A DNA stretch of 64,000 bases from an uncultured Paracoccaceae bacterium (GCA_947488175.1 CANKYO010000002.1:496001-560000); one strand, 5' to 3'. Counted from the first letter of the stretch, positions 18,819-27,203 are shown. The notes: generated by a model from the sequence alone, not told the origin. A program made the numbers and translations.

Positions 18819-19742
18819 TCAGGGCAACCCGTCAAGGTCAATGACCACGGCGGCATGATCGCTGGCATGCGGCCTGTGCCAGCCAACACCAGCAAGGCGC
18901 GGGCCGCGAAACCGGGAGGATTCCGCACCCAACCCCATGCGCATAACGCGCGGTACCGCGTCCGGCCACCTTGCGGCTAAGGTCGGTGAGGCCAAAAGCG
19001 CGTCCGGGCAATGATAAAGCCCCGAATGCGGATCAAAATAGGTCCAACGCCTGTCGACCGGTAGCCGCTGCATCAGATCAACACTGAAATCCCCTTCCAG
19101 CGGCGCGATGGCTCTGGGATGACCGGCATCGCCGTCATCCGCCTCGTTCAGATCACCTATAATTAGCCAAAGACCCTTCGCCGGGTTCGCAAAGCGGCGC
19201 TCGATAAGGCAGCGCGTGGCTCGCGCCTCCAGATTGCGGGTTATCCACGCCTTGTCGGGATCCGGATAGGGCGATTTGAAATGGCACACAAAGAGCGTCA
19301 TCGGACCGATATCGACCATCAGGCAGTCGCGGCGAAAGACCGGAAATTCCGGATCTACCCCTGCAGGGGCGTCTATCCCTACATCCGCCAGTTTCAGCGA
19401 TGCGTGGCTTTGCACCCGATCAAGCGGGCGGCGCGAAAGCACCGCCACATCCAGCCCGCGCCCATCGTTCCCGGGCAGACAAACCCGATGCGGATAAGGG
19501 CGGATACCAGTACGGACCAGATACACATCGTGGAAGTAATCAAGGGTCTCGCGGTCAAAAACCTCCTGCAACGCAATCACCTCCGCATCCACCTGCCGCA
19601 ACAATTCGGCCGTCAGCTTGCGGTCGATCTGATCAAGACCAGCATCCTCAGACACATCCGAATCCCGCGCGCCGCGCAGCGGGTTACCGTCGACGTCAGG
19701 AAACAGCCTGAGGCTTTGAACGTTGAGTGTGGCAATACGCAT
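18819..19742 (-). CDS. Endonuclease/exonuclease/phosphatase family protein
   Basis: A 307-residue protein of the DNase I-like EEP fold. Recognisable segments are MRIATLNVQSLR (first strand with Asn), VIALQEV (metal-binding Glu), LWLIIGDLNEADDG (GDxN) and HRPHASDHAAVVIDL (terminal SDH). Substrate could be nucleic acid, phospholipid or inositol phosphate; the sequence does not decide. It has no signal peptide. It converges on the asparaginase gene, stops two bases apart, and is divergent from the methyltransferase gene at 19788. Confidence 0.8.
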   Translation of the reverse strand: MRIATLNVQSLRLFPDVDGNPLRGARDSDVSEDAGLDQIDRKLTAELLRQVDAEVIALQEVFDRETLDYFHDVYLVRTGIRPYPHRVCLPGNDGRGLDVAVLSRRPLDRVQSHASLKLADVGIDAPAGVDPEFPVFRRDCLMVDIGPMTLFVCHFKSPYPDPDKAWITRNLEARATRCLIERRFANPAKGLWLIIGDLNEADDGDAGHPRAIAPLEGDFSVDLMQRLPVDRRWTYFDPHSGLYHCPDALLASPTLAARWPDAVPRVMRMGLGAESSRFRGPRLAGVGWHRPHASDHAAVVIDLDGLP

Positions 19743-19787
19743 GTCGCCGCAATGTTACATGGCGCCCGGATTTCGCAAAGGATCGCG

Positions 19788-20714
19788 ATGAGAGTTGATA
19801 CCGACATCCATGGGTCGAATCACTGCGACGCTTCGTCTGACACGCTTGCCATCGGGCTCAGCGGGTCTATCTGGCTCGCGATGCAACTTGACACGCAAAC
19901 ACCATTCGCCCGGCTGATGCAGTTAGCCTTCGGCACATTCCGCCCACCCCCTGGCCGGCGCCGCATCCTGATCGCGCTGATTTATGGGGTGATTTGCCAC
20001 AGCATCTTCACCCTGTCCGTGCTCGCCATGATGATCGCCATGTTTTTCGGGATGAGCGAAAGTTTCGGCCGGGTTCCTGACCCATGGCTATGGCTTGCCA
20101 ATACAGCACTGATCCTGCAATTCCCGTTTGTGCATTCGTTCTTGTTGTCGGGGCGGGGCGGCGCAATTCTGTCAAAGCTGGCGCCGGCACCTCATGGTAA
20201 AACGCTGGGCACCACGACCTATGCCATTATCGCATCAACGCAGTTGTTCCTGCTCTTCACCTTTTGGACGCCCAGCGGGATCATCTGGTGGCAGGCAGAG
20301 GGCGCGGTATTTGCCGCCATCTGTACGCTTTACGCCGCCTCGTGGCTCCTGCTGATCAAGGCCAGCTATGATGCGGGGGCCGAAGTGCAGTCTGGCGCGC
20401 TGGGCTGGATGTCACTGATGCAGAAGATTAAACCGGTCTTTCCCGACATGCCGACAACCGGCCTCTTCCGTTTCATTCGGCAACCGATCTATGTGGCTTT
20501 TGCACTCACCCTTTGGACCGTGCCAGTCTGGACGCCTGATCAACTGTTCCTGGCAATCAGCTACACAGCCTACTGCCTGCTGGCCCCGCGACTGAAAGAG
20601 CGGCGATTCACCAAGATATACGGCGACCGGTTTCGGGTCTATCAGGCGCGCGTGCCCTACATCATCCCCACCTTCAAAAGGAATGCCCCCGATGGCCAGC
20701 CCCGAACGGAATGA
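19788..20714 (+). CDS. Membrane methyltransferase of the isoprenylcysteine carboxyl methyltransferase / NnrU-like group
   Basis: A 308-residue polytopic protein with about five to six membrane segments from residue 65 on. The C-terminal part has the layout of integral membrane methyltransferases: GLFRFIRQPIYVAFALTLWT, then APRLKERRFTKIYGDRF and VPYIIPTF, which form the SAM pocket in ICMT-like enzymes. NnrU-like and methanethiol methyltransferase (MddA) proteins are related; I cannot decide the substrate. ATG 19788 has AAAGGA upstream, although the frame is open further. Its end overlaps the next methyltransferase gene by 23 bases. Confidence 0.65.
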   Translation: MRVDTDIHGSNHCDASSDTLAIGLSGSIWLAMQLDTQTPFARLMQLAFGTFRPPPGRRRILIALIYGVICHSIFTLSVLAMMIAMFFGMSESFGRVPDPWLWLANTALILQFPFVHSFLLSGRGGAILSKLAPAPHGKTLGTTTYAIIASTQLFLLFTFWTPSGIIWWQAEGAVFAAICTLYAASWLLLIKASYDAGAEVQSGALGWMSLMQKIKPVFPDMPTTGLFRFIRQPIYVAFALTLWTVPVWTPDQLFLAISYTAYCLLAPRLKERRFTKIYGDRFRVYQARVPYIIPTFKRNAPDGQPRTE

Positions 20715-21408
20715 TCTGACGATCTATGATCAATATGCTCAGAACTGGTGGTCTGATGATATCCGCTGGGTGCGCACGCTGAAAAACCTGGTCCCCGGGC
20801 GATTGAAATGGTTCGACAGGCATGTGGACTGGGCGGGCAAGGCGGTGCTGGATCTGGGCTGCGCGGGTGGGTTCATGGCAGAAGCCTTGGACGAAAAGGG
20901 CGCAGAGGTCACCGGTATTGATCCGGCGAAAGATGCCATAGCGGCGGCGCAGGCACATGCGGCGGAAGCGGGCCGCGACATCCGCTATGATGTGGGGCTT
21001 GGAGAGGATCTGCCTTACCCCGATGCACAGTTTGACTACGTGGTTTGCGTCGACGTGCTGGAGCATGTTGCGGATCTGCCAAAAGTCTTGTCAGAGGTGG
21101 CGCGTGTCCTCAAACCCGGCGGGATGTTCCTGTTCGACACCATCAACCGAAACATCATCGCGCGGCTTGCCGCGATCACAGTGGCAGAAGATATCCTGCG
21201 CATATTGCCAAAAGGCACCCATGATCCGGCAATGTTCATCAAGCCGGACGAATTGCAGGCGGCGCTTGAAACGGCGGGGTTGACCCTCGGTCCAACCACC
21301 GGTTTGGGTCCCAGAGGCATCAACCGGCGCGGTGACCTGACCTTCGGCCCCCTGCCACTGCGCACGGTCATCTATATCGGTCTGGCAACGAAACCCGCCC
21401 AAGGTTGA
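20692..21408 (+). CDS. UbiG-family SAM-dependent methyltransferase
   Basis: Class I methyltransferase of 238 residues. SAM motif I is VLDLGCAGGFMAEAL, with VTGIDPA (motif acidic residue) and VVCVDVLEHV. The segment PKGTHDPAMFIKPDEL and the strand FLFDTINRN are typical of UbiG/Coq3 O-methyltransferases of ubiquinone synthesis. The N-terminus (NWWSDDIRWVRTL) differs from canonical UbiG, so a paralog acting on another quinone-like or lipid substrate is possible. Start 20692 is preferred, as AAAAGGA stands at proper distance; ATG 20683 is too close to it. It overlaps the membrane methyltransferase gene, implying co-translation. Confidence 0.75.
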   Translation: MASPERNDLTIYDQYAQNWWSDDIRWVRTLKNLVPGRLKWFDRHVDWAGKAVLDLGCAGGFMAEALDEKGAEVTGIDPAKDAIAAAQAHAAEAGRDIRYDVGLGEDLPYPDAQFDYVVCVDVLEHVADLPKVLSEVARVLKPGGMFLFDTINRNIIARLAAITVAEDILRILPKGTHDPAMFIKPDELQAALETAGLTLGPTTGLGPRGINRRGDLTFGPLPLRTVIYIGLATKPAQG

Positions 21409-21484
21409 ACAATCGGTCAGGGCGAGGCAAACAGGTTCAATAATGCAGCGCGGCGCCGCCGCCCCATTGAAAGCCCGAACCGCC

Positions 21485-22273
21485 ATGCCCTTCACCCTTG
21501 CCACCTGGAACATCAACTCTGTCCGTCTGCGCGAGGATATCGTCGCCAAACTGATGCGCGAGGAAGCCCCGGACGTGCTTTGCCTGCAGGAATGCAAAAG
21601 CCCGGTAGACAAGATCCCGATGGAGCAGTTCACAGCACTTGGCTACACCCACATGGTCGCGCGCGGGCAGAAGGGATATAACGGCGTTGCAATCTTCTCC
21701 AAAATCCCGATGGAGGAAGCCGGGTCAGAGGATTACGCGAGCCTCGGCCATGCCCGCCACATCGCGGGCAAGCTGGAAAACGGCGTGACCATCCATAATT
21801 TCTACGTTCCTGCGGGGGGCGATGTGCCCGACCGTGAGGTGAACGAGAAATTCGGCCAGAAACTCGACTACCTGACCGAAATGCGCGACGCCTTTTATAC
21901 GGACAAACCACAGAAATCCATCCTTGTCGGCGACCTGAACATCGCCCCCCGCGAAGATGACGTGTGGAGCCACAAGCAACTGCTCAAGGTCGTTAGCCAC
22001 ACGCCCATTGAAGTCGACCATTTCGGGCAGGTCATGGATGCAGGCGGCTGGTCCGATGTCACCCGCAACGACATCCCCGAAGGACAGCTTTACAGCTGGT
22101 GGTCCTACCGGGCGAAAGACTGGGACGCCGCCGACAAGGGGCGCAGGCTCGATCACATCTGGGCCACGCCCGACATCAAGAATGCCGCCCATTCCAGTCG
22201 GGTCCTGCGCGACGCGCGCGGCTGGGAAAAACCCAGCGATCATGCACCCGTTTTTGCAACATTCGATCTGTAA
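21485..22273 (+). CDS. xthA: Exodeoxyribonuclease III
   Basis: Exonuclease III / AP endonuclease of base excision repair, 262 residues. Motifs in order: LATWNINSVRLR, VLCLQECKS (metal-binding Glu), YNGVAIFSK, VGDLNIAPREDDVW (GDxN), RLDHIWATPD and SDHAPVFATF (catalytic Asp-His). The start at ATG 21485 gives the normal family N-terminus; the ribosome site is weak, and an in-frame ATG at 21443 would add 14 residues. It stands 76 bases after the UbiG-like gene, on the same strand. Confidence 0.92.
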   Translation: MPFTLATWNINSVRLREDIVAKLMREEAPDVLCLQECKSPVDKIPMEQFTALGYTHMVARGQKGYNGVAIFSKIPMEEAGSEDYASLGHARHIAGKLENGVTIHNFYVPAGGDVPDREVNEKFGQKLDYLTEMRDAFYTDKPQKSILVGDLNIAPREDDVWSHKQLLKVVSHTPIEVDHFGQVMDAGGWSDVTRNDIPEGQLYSWWSYRAKDWDAADKGRRLDHIWATPDIKNAAHSSRVLRDARGWEKPSDHAPVFATFDL

Positions 22274-22288
22274 AATAGGAACCGGGAA

Positions 22289-23422
22289 ATGGGACTTTTC
22301 TCACGGGCACCCAAGGGTGACCTGAACCTGAATTATGATGCCATCGCCGGGTACGCTGTTGGCTGGCTGCCTCACTCGGAAAAGGCCATTCAACTGGCAT
22401 TTCCGCATCTCAAAGTCAGGCCTGCGACGATACCGGATTACAACAGGGGCACGATAGATGGTTTTGCACTCTTCGACGCCGATCAGGCTGAACCGGTGCT
22501 ATGCATCGCCAAAGACGGCGACAGCGGTTATGCCTTTTCCGTCTTGGCGCATAATCGGCAGGCCCTTGTCCTGGGGAAATACCGCGTCGATGAAACTGTG
22601 TTGGGCGATTTCCGCGATGATCACATGGACTCTGCCGATTTCTGGGTGGATGGATCAAAGATCGTTGTGATGGGTGGGCTGCGCGAACATGGTGCTGCCT
22701 ATACGGCGCGCCACATGTTTTTGCCGGCGGCGGATTGGACGGGCGATCTGCGCAAGGCAGGCGCGGATGTTTGGCGAACATGTGTCCTCTCCGAGACGCG
22801 GTTTTTCGTCTCGGGCCAGCGGATTCGACCGACAGATGACATTGATACCGCCGGCGGCGTGAAACTGGTCAAGAAGCATCGCGGGCAGGCCCGGCAGCCA
22901 TTACAGCCCGGGCCAAATCGGGGTGGCGGCGACCCGATCAAGCTGTTGTTGCAGGGGCTGTATTCACCAAAAGAGGCGCAAAAAGCCTATCTGAAGCTGG
23001 TGGATATCATAATGCACAATGCGGATATCGCTGCGACAAAGGCCAGAATCAAAACCGTATTTGAAAATCACGAAGCACCCGACGACGTGGCCTTGCGTCT
23101 GTCCGAGATATATAATGAGGAACGTGAGACAGTTTTCATGATCCCGTTAGACTGGAAAGCGGAACCGTCTGATCTGGCAAATCGGATCACAAGCGCGCTG
23201 GGTAACGAGGCGGTACCATTGCCTGACGTTGAGAACAGGTCCGTAGCCGAAGATGGCGTTTTCGCTGTATACGCGAAAGGCCTGCAGGATGCCGGTTTTG
23301 ATCTGTGGAGCCTTGATACGCAATCCGACACGCATTGCCTGTTTGTGGCACGCAAGAAGGATCGCAATCGGATCGCGAAACTGCTGATACCAACGCAGGC
23401 CGCGGCCTGCGTCTTTGCATAA
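22289..23422 (+). CDS. Hypothetical protein, 377 aa
   Basis: Soluble protein without signal peptide; I do not recognise it. Residues 1-190 form a beta-rich region with repeated strand patterns (PVLCIAKDGDSGYAFSVLAH, then SKIVVMGGLREHG). A Pro/Gly/Arg-rich linker (about 195-215) leads to a helical and alpha/beta C-terminal part (KLLLQGLYSPKEAQKAYLKL and VFMIPLDWKAEPSDLANRI). The C-terminal 90 residues loosely recall DUF6630-type proteins, but this is weak. ATG 22289 with AGGAACCGGGAA upstream, 15 bases after xthA, so probably co-transcribed with it. Confidence 0.6.
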   Translation: MGLFSRAPKGDLNLNYDAIAGYAVGWLPHSEKAIQLAFPHLKVRPATIPDYNRGTIDGFALFDADQAEPVLCIAKDGDSGYAFSVLAHNRQALVLGKYRVDETVLGDFRDDHMDSADFWVDGSKIVVMGGLREHGAAYTARHMFLPAADWTGDLRKAGADVWRTCVLSETRFFVSGQRIRPTDDIDTAGGVKLVKKHRGQARQPLQPGPNRGGGDPIKLLLQGLYSPKEAQKAYLKLVDIIMHNADIAATKARIKTVFENHEAPDDVALRLSEIYNEERETVFMIPLDWKAEPSDLANRITSALGNEAVPLPDVENRSVAEDGVFAVYAKGLQDAGFDLWSLDTQSDTHCLFVARKKDRNRIAKLLIPTQAAACVFA

Positions 23423-23436
23423 AGGAAAGCCTGCCG

Positions 23437-24444
23437 ATGAAAGCTCTGATCCAACTGCATGACGGTTATGCCGATACCCAAACCGGCCCGAATATCGACG
23501 ACTTGTCACCCTTTCTGGCCCTACAGGATGTGCCGGTCCCCACGCCCGGCGACGGGCAGGCGCTGATCAAGGTGCATCTCGCCGCCGTGAACCCCTCTGA
23601 CATCCATTTCATCAAGGGCGAATATGGCCAGCCGCGCGTCAAGGGGATGCCTGCGGGGTTTGAGGCGGTGGGCGAGGTTGTCGCGGGGGATACGCCGCTC
23701 AAGGGCCAGCGCGTCAGCTTCTTCGCCGATGCCTCCGGCACATGGGCCGAATACGCCATGACCGATGCCAGCCGCCTCGTGCCCTGTCGTCCTGATCTGG
23801 CGGAACCCGACGCGGCCGGTCAGTTGGTCAACCCGCTCACCGCCATCGCCATGTTCGATATCGTCAAGGAAAGTGGGGCGGACAGCTTCATCCTCAATGC
23901 CGCAGGCTCGCAACTCGGCAAACTGCTGATCGCGTTGGGTCGGGATCATGGGATCAAACCCATCGCTGTCATTCGGCGGACCGAACAGGCGCAGGCGCTA
24001 AAAGACCTCGGCGCGGCAGAGGTGATCGTGACTGGCGCCGATGATCCGCTGGGGCAAGCACAATCCATCTTCAAAACTCTGAAGCCACGCATCCTGCTTG
24101 ACGCGGTTGGGGACCAATTCACGTCCGATCTGTTCTTCGCCATGCCATCCCATGCGCGCTGGGTGAACTACGGCAAACTTTCGACCGAGGCACCAAAACT
24201 GACCCAGCTTGGGCAGATGATTTTCATGGGCAAGCAGATCGAAGGTTTCTGGCTGACCCGCTGGATGAAACAGGTCGATCCGGCCCGCATCCCAGAGGCG
24301 TTCAGCGAAATCCAGAAACGGTTCGTGACAGGCAAATGGACCACCGATGTTGCCGGCATCGTGCCACTGTCCGAAGCGATGGAGAAACTGCCAGAGGCGT
24401 TGGCCAAGCCGGACGGGAAAGCGTTCATTGACCCCAGGGTTTAG
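23437..24444 (+). CDS. Medium-chain dehydrogenase/quinone oxidoreductase-like protein
   Basis: A 335-residue MDR-superfamily enzyme. The GroES-like N-terminal domain has the segment HLAAVNPSDIHFIKGEYG, followed by a Rossmann domain (SFILNAAGSQLGKLLIALG). The zinc ligands of alcohol dehydrogenases are not evident, so an NADPH-dependent quinone or enone reductase is more likely. ATG 23437 is preceded by AAAGGAAAG. It follows the hypothetical gene with 14 bases between. Confidence 0.8.
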   Translation: MKALIQLHDGYADTQTGPNIDDLSPFLALQDVPVPTPGDGQALIKVHLAAVNPSDIHFIKGEYGQPRVKGMPAGFEAVGEVVAGDTPLKGQRVSFFADASGTWAEYAMTDASRLVPCRPDLAEPDAAGQLVNPLTAIAMFDIVKESGADSFILNAAGSQLGKLLIALGRDHGIKPIAVIRRTEQAQALKDLGAAEVIVTGADDPLGQAQSIFKTLKPRILLDAVGDQFTSDLFFAMPSHARWVNYGKLSTEAPKLTQLGQMIFMGKQIEGFWLTRWMKQVDPARIPEAFSEIQKRFVTGKWTTDVAGIVPLSEAMEKLPEALAKPDGKAFIDPRV

Positions 24445-24477
24445 GATGGGCGGCGGTCGTCGCGATGCGAAGCGGCG

Positions 24478-24843
24478 TCAGCTTGGTTCAAATAACTCCA
24501 CCGCATTTCCAGAGGGATCATCGCAAAGGATTTGGCGTCCACCCGGCCCTTCGATAATTTGATTGCGGAAGCTGACACCGCTTTCGGTCATTGCGGCGAC
24601 CGTTGCATCCAGATCGTCAACCAGAATCACAATGCGGCCCCAGCCGCCCGGTTCCGGTTTTCTGCCATCAGGCATCGGCTTGGAGGCCGAAGCCGTTGGC
24701 CCGGCTACCCAAAGCTGCAGATCATCCTTGCTCAGGATGGCCATTGCTGGCCCATATTGCTCTTCCAAGGTGAACCCAAGCTTGCCTTGATAAAACGCGA
24801 TAGCTGCGTCGACGTCATCTACGATGTAGCGGAACTGTGCCAT
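24478..24843 (-). CDS. VOC family protein (glyoxalase/bleomycin resistance fold)
   Basis: A 121-residue vicinal-oxygen-chelate protein: beta-alpha-beta-beta-beta modules beginning MAQFRYIVDDVDAAIAFY (first metal-ligand strand region) and ending RQILCDDPSGNAVELFEPS, where the terminal Glu is the usual metal ligand. Such proteins include lyases, dioxygenases and antibiotic-binding proteins; no substrate can be given. It stands alone on the minus strand, converging on the MDR gene. Confidence 0.8.
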   Translation of the reverse strand: MAQFRYIVDDVDAAIAFYQGKLGFTLEEQYGPAMAILSKDDLQLWVAGPTASASKPMPDGRKPEPGGWGRIVILVDDLDATVAAMTESGVSFRNQIIEGPGGRQILCDDPSGNAVELFEPS

Positions 24844-24896
24844 GGTGCTGACCCCCTTCCATGATCTTAGCCTCAGGCAGGATCACCGCAAAGCGC

Positions 24897-25118
24897 TCAT
24901 GTCGCCCGCTGCTCCGCCTCCAGCAAATCGCCCGGCTGACACTCCAAAACTGCACAAATTTTGGCCAATGTCTCGAACCGGATCCCCTTGACCTTACCCG
25001 ATTTCAGCAGGCTCAGGTTCTGTTCGGTGATGCCGATCGCCTGCGCAAGATCGCGGGACTTCATCTTGCGCAGGGCCAGCATCACGTCGAGGCGGACGAT
25101 GATCTGCATGTCTTTCAT
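24897..25118 (-). CDS. Small XRE-family helix-turn-helix regulator (YozG type)
   Basis: A 73-residue protein that is almost entirely a Cro/C1-type helix-turn-helix: RDLAQAIGITEQNLSLLKSG followed by KGIRFETLAKICAVLECQPGDLLE. Regulators of this size are regularly found next to DUF2975 membrane proteins, as here: its ATG overlaps the TGA of the DUF2975 gene (25115-25118). They are thought to control their own operon; signal and targets are unknown. Confidence 0.85.
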   Translation of the reverse strand: MKDMQIIVRLDVMLALRKMKSRDLAQAIGITEQNLSLLKSGKVKGIRFETLAKICAVLECQPGDLLEAEQRAT

Positions 25119-25651
25119 ACGAATGACCGGTTTTCGGACGCAACGTTAGACGCTTCGCGCATGGCCCAGCCGATCACGATGATCAGACCTCCTGACAATG
25201 CGAAAAAGATCATTTCGCTGTTCAGGCTAACAGCGATGCTGCGCTTGCCGGGTGGGTTATGCATGGTCAGCAGTGCCGTCATGACCGGCTGCAATATGAA
25301 CTGCATCAACGCTAGGCCCAGAAATCCCTGGCCGATACGTTTGATCAGATTGGCGCATGCCTTGGTCAGGATGTCGCCCGTGCGATATGACGCGAACAGC
25401 CTGCGCATATCGTTGAGAACAAAAAGAAATATGATGGGGCTGATCACCGACAGGGCGATTGCGCCGTATAGCTGACCTGCTGTGACGTTTCGGGTGACGG
25501 TGATACCATGCACCAGACCGTCCACGATCGCCTGATCCAATGGTATGTTCAGGGCACCGATCCAGAAGGCGATGGGCGTCGCAATCATTGCAAAAATTGT
25601 CAGCCATTGGAGCGTTCGGCTCCATCTTTTTACTTTATCTATCGACGACAT
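25115..25651 (-). CDS. DUF2975 domain-containing membrane protein
   Basis: A 178-residue integral membrane protein with four hydrophobic segments (about 15-35, 55-80, 105-130 and 145-170), matching the DUF2975 layout, including the SYRTGDILTKACANLIKRIG loop. Function is unknown. I chose ATG 25651, which has AAAGG eight bases upstream; the open frame extends 13 codons further. It is translationally coupled to the XRE gene downstream, a widespread pair, and divergent from the lipoprotein gene at 25719. Confidence 0.8.
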   Translation of the reverse strand: MSSIDKVKRWSRTLQWLTIFAMIATPIAFWIGALNIPLDQAIVDGLVHGITVTRNVTAGQLYGAIALSVISPIIFLFVLNDMRRLFASYRTGDILTKACANLIKRIGQGFLGLALMQFILQPVMTALLTMHNPPGKRSIAVSLNSEMIFFALSGGLIIVIGWAMREASNVASENRSFV

Positions 25652-25718
25652 AGTTCGGCCTTTCCATTTATAAAAATTAATGTAAAACAATAAAAAATAC
25701 CTGTCAAAGGAGATTCAC

Positions 25719-26234
25719 ATGCGATTTACACTTTTTTCTGCCCTGGCCTTGTCGGCCTGTACCAGCATCGTCCCGAGCACGGCGATGCAGTTGAGCGGCC
25801 TTTCACCCACGACTGCCGATCCGGCAGACCTCGCGGTTGACCTGACCCTGCCAGCAGGCATTGATGTCAGCCCCGGTTCGGCGTTGATGCTGTTCTCAAC
25901 AACACGCAGTGACACGAATGAAACTGCGGAGGGTACTTTCGTGCTGCAACGCGACGGTTCTGTCTTTAAAGTGAACCCAGCCGACTACGCCGAACTGCGC
26001 AGCTTGCAGGCCACCGCGCGAGCCTGGAACGCGGAAAATGCCGACGCAACCAAGGGCTCTCTCTCGATCAGCCTTTCACCTTGCCGCTTGGATGCAGGCC
26101 CCGAAGATGATGCGCGCGTCAGTGTTGCGGTCCGCATGGCACCGGACGGTGCGTTCCTGCCACTCGTCCGCAATGGGCCGCTGTCTGCCGTCACGTCAGA
26201 GGAACAATTGCGCGATATGCCTGACTGTCCTTAA
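25719..26234 (+). CDS. Hypothetical lipoprotein
   Basis: A 171-residue protein with a short signal sequence MRFTLFSALALSAC ending in a lipobox (LSAC, Cys14), so it is probably lipid-anchored. The mature part is Asp/Ala-rich; it has two Cys near the C-terminus (SPCRLDAG and DMPDCP) that could pair. No domain recognised. ATG 25719 has AAAGGAGA upstream at ideal distance. It is divergent from the DUF2975/XRE pair and separate from rsfS, which has its own promoter-like sequence. Confidence 0.65.
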   Translation: MRFTLFSALALSACTSIVPSTAMQLSGLSPTTADPADLAVDLTLPAGIDVSPGSALMLFSTTRSDTNETAEGTFVLQRDGSVFKVNPADYAELRSLQATARAWNAENADATKGSLSISLSPCRLDAGPEDDARVSVAVRMAPDGAFLPLVRNGPLSAVTSEEQLRDMPDCP

Positions 26235-26242
26235 GCGAATTG

Positions 26243-26271
26243 TTGAAAAAGCGCCGGGGCATTGCTAATTT
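26243..26271 (+). promoter_or_regulatory. Sigma-70-like promoter for the rsfS operon
   Basis: TTGAAA (26243-26248) and TAATTT (26266-26271) are 17 bases apart, close to the housekeeping consensus and placed right after the lipoprotein gene stop. Transcription would start near 26278, leaving about 43 untranslated bases before the first strong ribosome site (AAGGAGG at 26311-26317). Confidence 0.5.
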
Positions 26272-26320
26272 CAGATTATGCCCTGCGCCGGGGCCGTCAC
26301 GGCGCGCTTTAAGGAGGACA

Positions 26321-26380
26321 ATGCACTGTCTCTTTCCACCTCGGCCGCGTCGGCGGCCAACACCGGAGCCCCAGCAATGA
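26321..26380 (+). CDS. Putative 19-residue leader peptide upstream of rsfS
   Basis: ATG 26321 has the best ribosome site in this area (AAGGAGG, three bases before the ATG). The ORF has 19 codons, is Pro/Arg-rich in its middle (FPPRPRRRP) with a Cys at position 3, and its TGA overlaps the ATG of rsfS as ATGA. Because rsfS itself has only GGAG at its start, translation may reach it by coupling through this ORF. Peptides with PP and Arg runs can slow ribosomes, so a regulatory role is conceivable. No homologous leader is known to me; it could be fortuitous. Confidence 0.4.
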   Translation: MHCLFPPRPRRRPTPEPQQ

Positions 26381-26733
26381 GCGCTCCGAAAACTGCGACC
26401 AGCGAAAGCCTTTTGGCCGCTGTTCTCAAATCCCTCGATGATGACAAAGGCGAAGACATCGTGCAGATCAATCTGCGCGGGCGCTCTGAAATGGGTGATT
26501 ACATGGTCATCGCTTCCGGCCGTTCGACCCGGCAGGTCACCGCCATGGCGGAAAAACTGACCGACCGGCTCAAGCAGGAATATGGCGTCATTTCCAAGAT
26601 CGAGGGCAAGGATGCAGGCGACTGGGTCCTGATCGACACGGGCGATGTTATCGTCCACATCTTCCGCCCCGAAGTGCGCGAGTTCTACCAGCTCGAAAAG
26701 ATGTGGCAGACCGGGGCGGCCTCGACCGCCTGA
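26377..26733 (+). CDS. rsfS: Ribosome silencing factor
   Basis: RsfS (YbeB/Iojap) binds protein L14 of the large subunit and blocks subunit joining when nutrients are scarce. From ATG 26377 the protein has 118 residues, close to the family length. Typical segments: DDKGEDIVQINLRGRSEMGDYMVIASG, STRQVTAMAEKL, GDWVLIDTGDVIVHIF and REFYQLEKMW. The next gene, rlmH, starts within its stop codon, the usual order in alphaproteobacteria. Confidence 0.92.
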   Translation: MSAPKTATSESLLAAVLKSLDDDKGEDIVQINLRGRSEMGDYMVIASGRSTRQVTAMAEKLTDRLKQEYGVISKIEGKDAGDWVLIDTGDVIVHIFRPEVREFYQLEKMWQTGAASTA

Positions 26734-27203
26734 TGCGCGTCCAGATCTGCGCTGTGGGCCGATTGCGCAAAGGGCCCGAGCGCGAGCTGTATGACGACTA
26801 TCTCACCCGGTTCGACCGGACCGGGCGGGCCTTGGCCCTTGGCCCCGCGCAACTGATCGAAGTGGAAGATAAAAAGGGCGGCGGCATGGCCGCTGAAGCC
26901 ATGCTTTTGCGTCGCGCTATTCCCGATGGCGCACTGGTGTGCACACTGGACGAGCGCGGTAAGCTGATGTCGTCGCCTGACTTTGCCACACAGATCGGAA
27001 CATGGCGCGACCAGGGGCGCCAGGATCTGACCTTTGTGATCGGTGGGGCTGACGGGATTGACCCTGACCTGCAGGCGCAGGCCGATGCGTCGCTCAGCTT
27101 CGGCAAGATGGTGTGGCCGCATATGCTGGTGCGCGTCATGCTGGCCGAACAGCTGTATCGGGCCGCGTCCATTCTTGCCGGCGGACCCTACCACCGCGCT
27201 TAG
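26733..27203 (+). CDS. rlmH: 23S rRNA (pseudouridine(1915)-N(3))-methyltransferase
   Basis: SPOUT methyltransferase that methylates pseudouridine 1915 in helix 69 of 23S rRNA in assembled 70S ribosomes. 156 residues, the family size. Motifs: MRVQICAVGRLRKGPERELY at the N-terminus, TFVIGGADGID (SAM loop of the knot) and WPHMLVRVMLAEQLYRA with GGPYHR at the end. Its ATG overlaps the rsfS stop by one base. Confidence 0.95.
   Translation: MRVQICAVGRLRKGPERELYDDYLTRFDRTGRALALGPAQLIEVEDKKGGGMAAEAMLLRRAIPDGALVCTLDERGKLMSSPDFATQIGTWRDQGRQDLTFVIGGADGIDPDLQAQADASLSFGKMVWPHMLVRVMLAEQLYRAASILAGGPYHRA

Noticed and set aside
19281..19787. N-terminal extension of the membrane methyltransferase frame
   Set aside because: The first 169 codons are antisense to the EEP-family gene; AAAGGA before ATG 19788 marks the real start.
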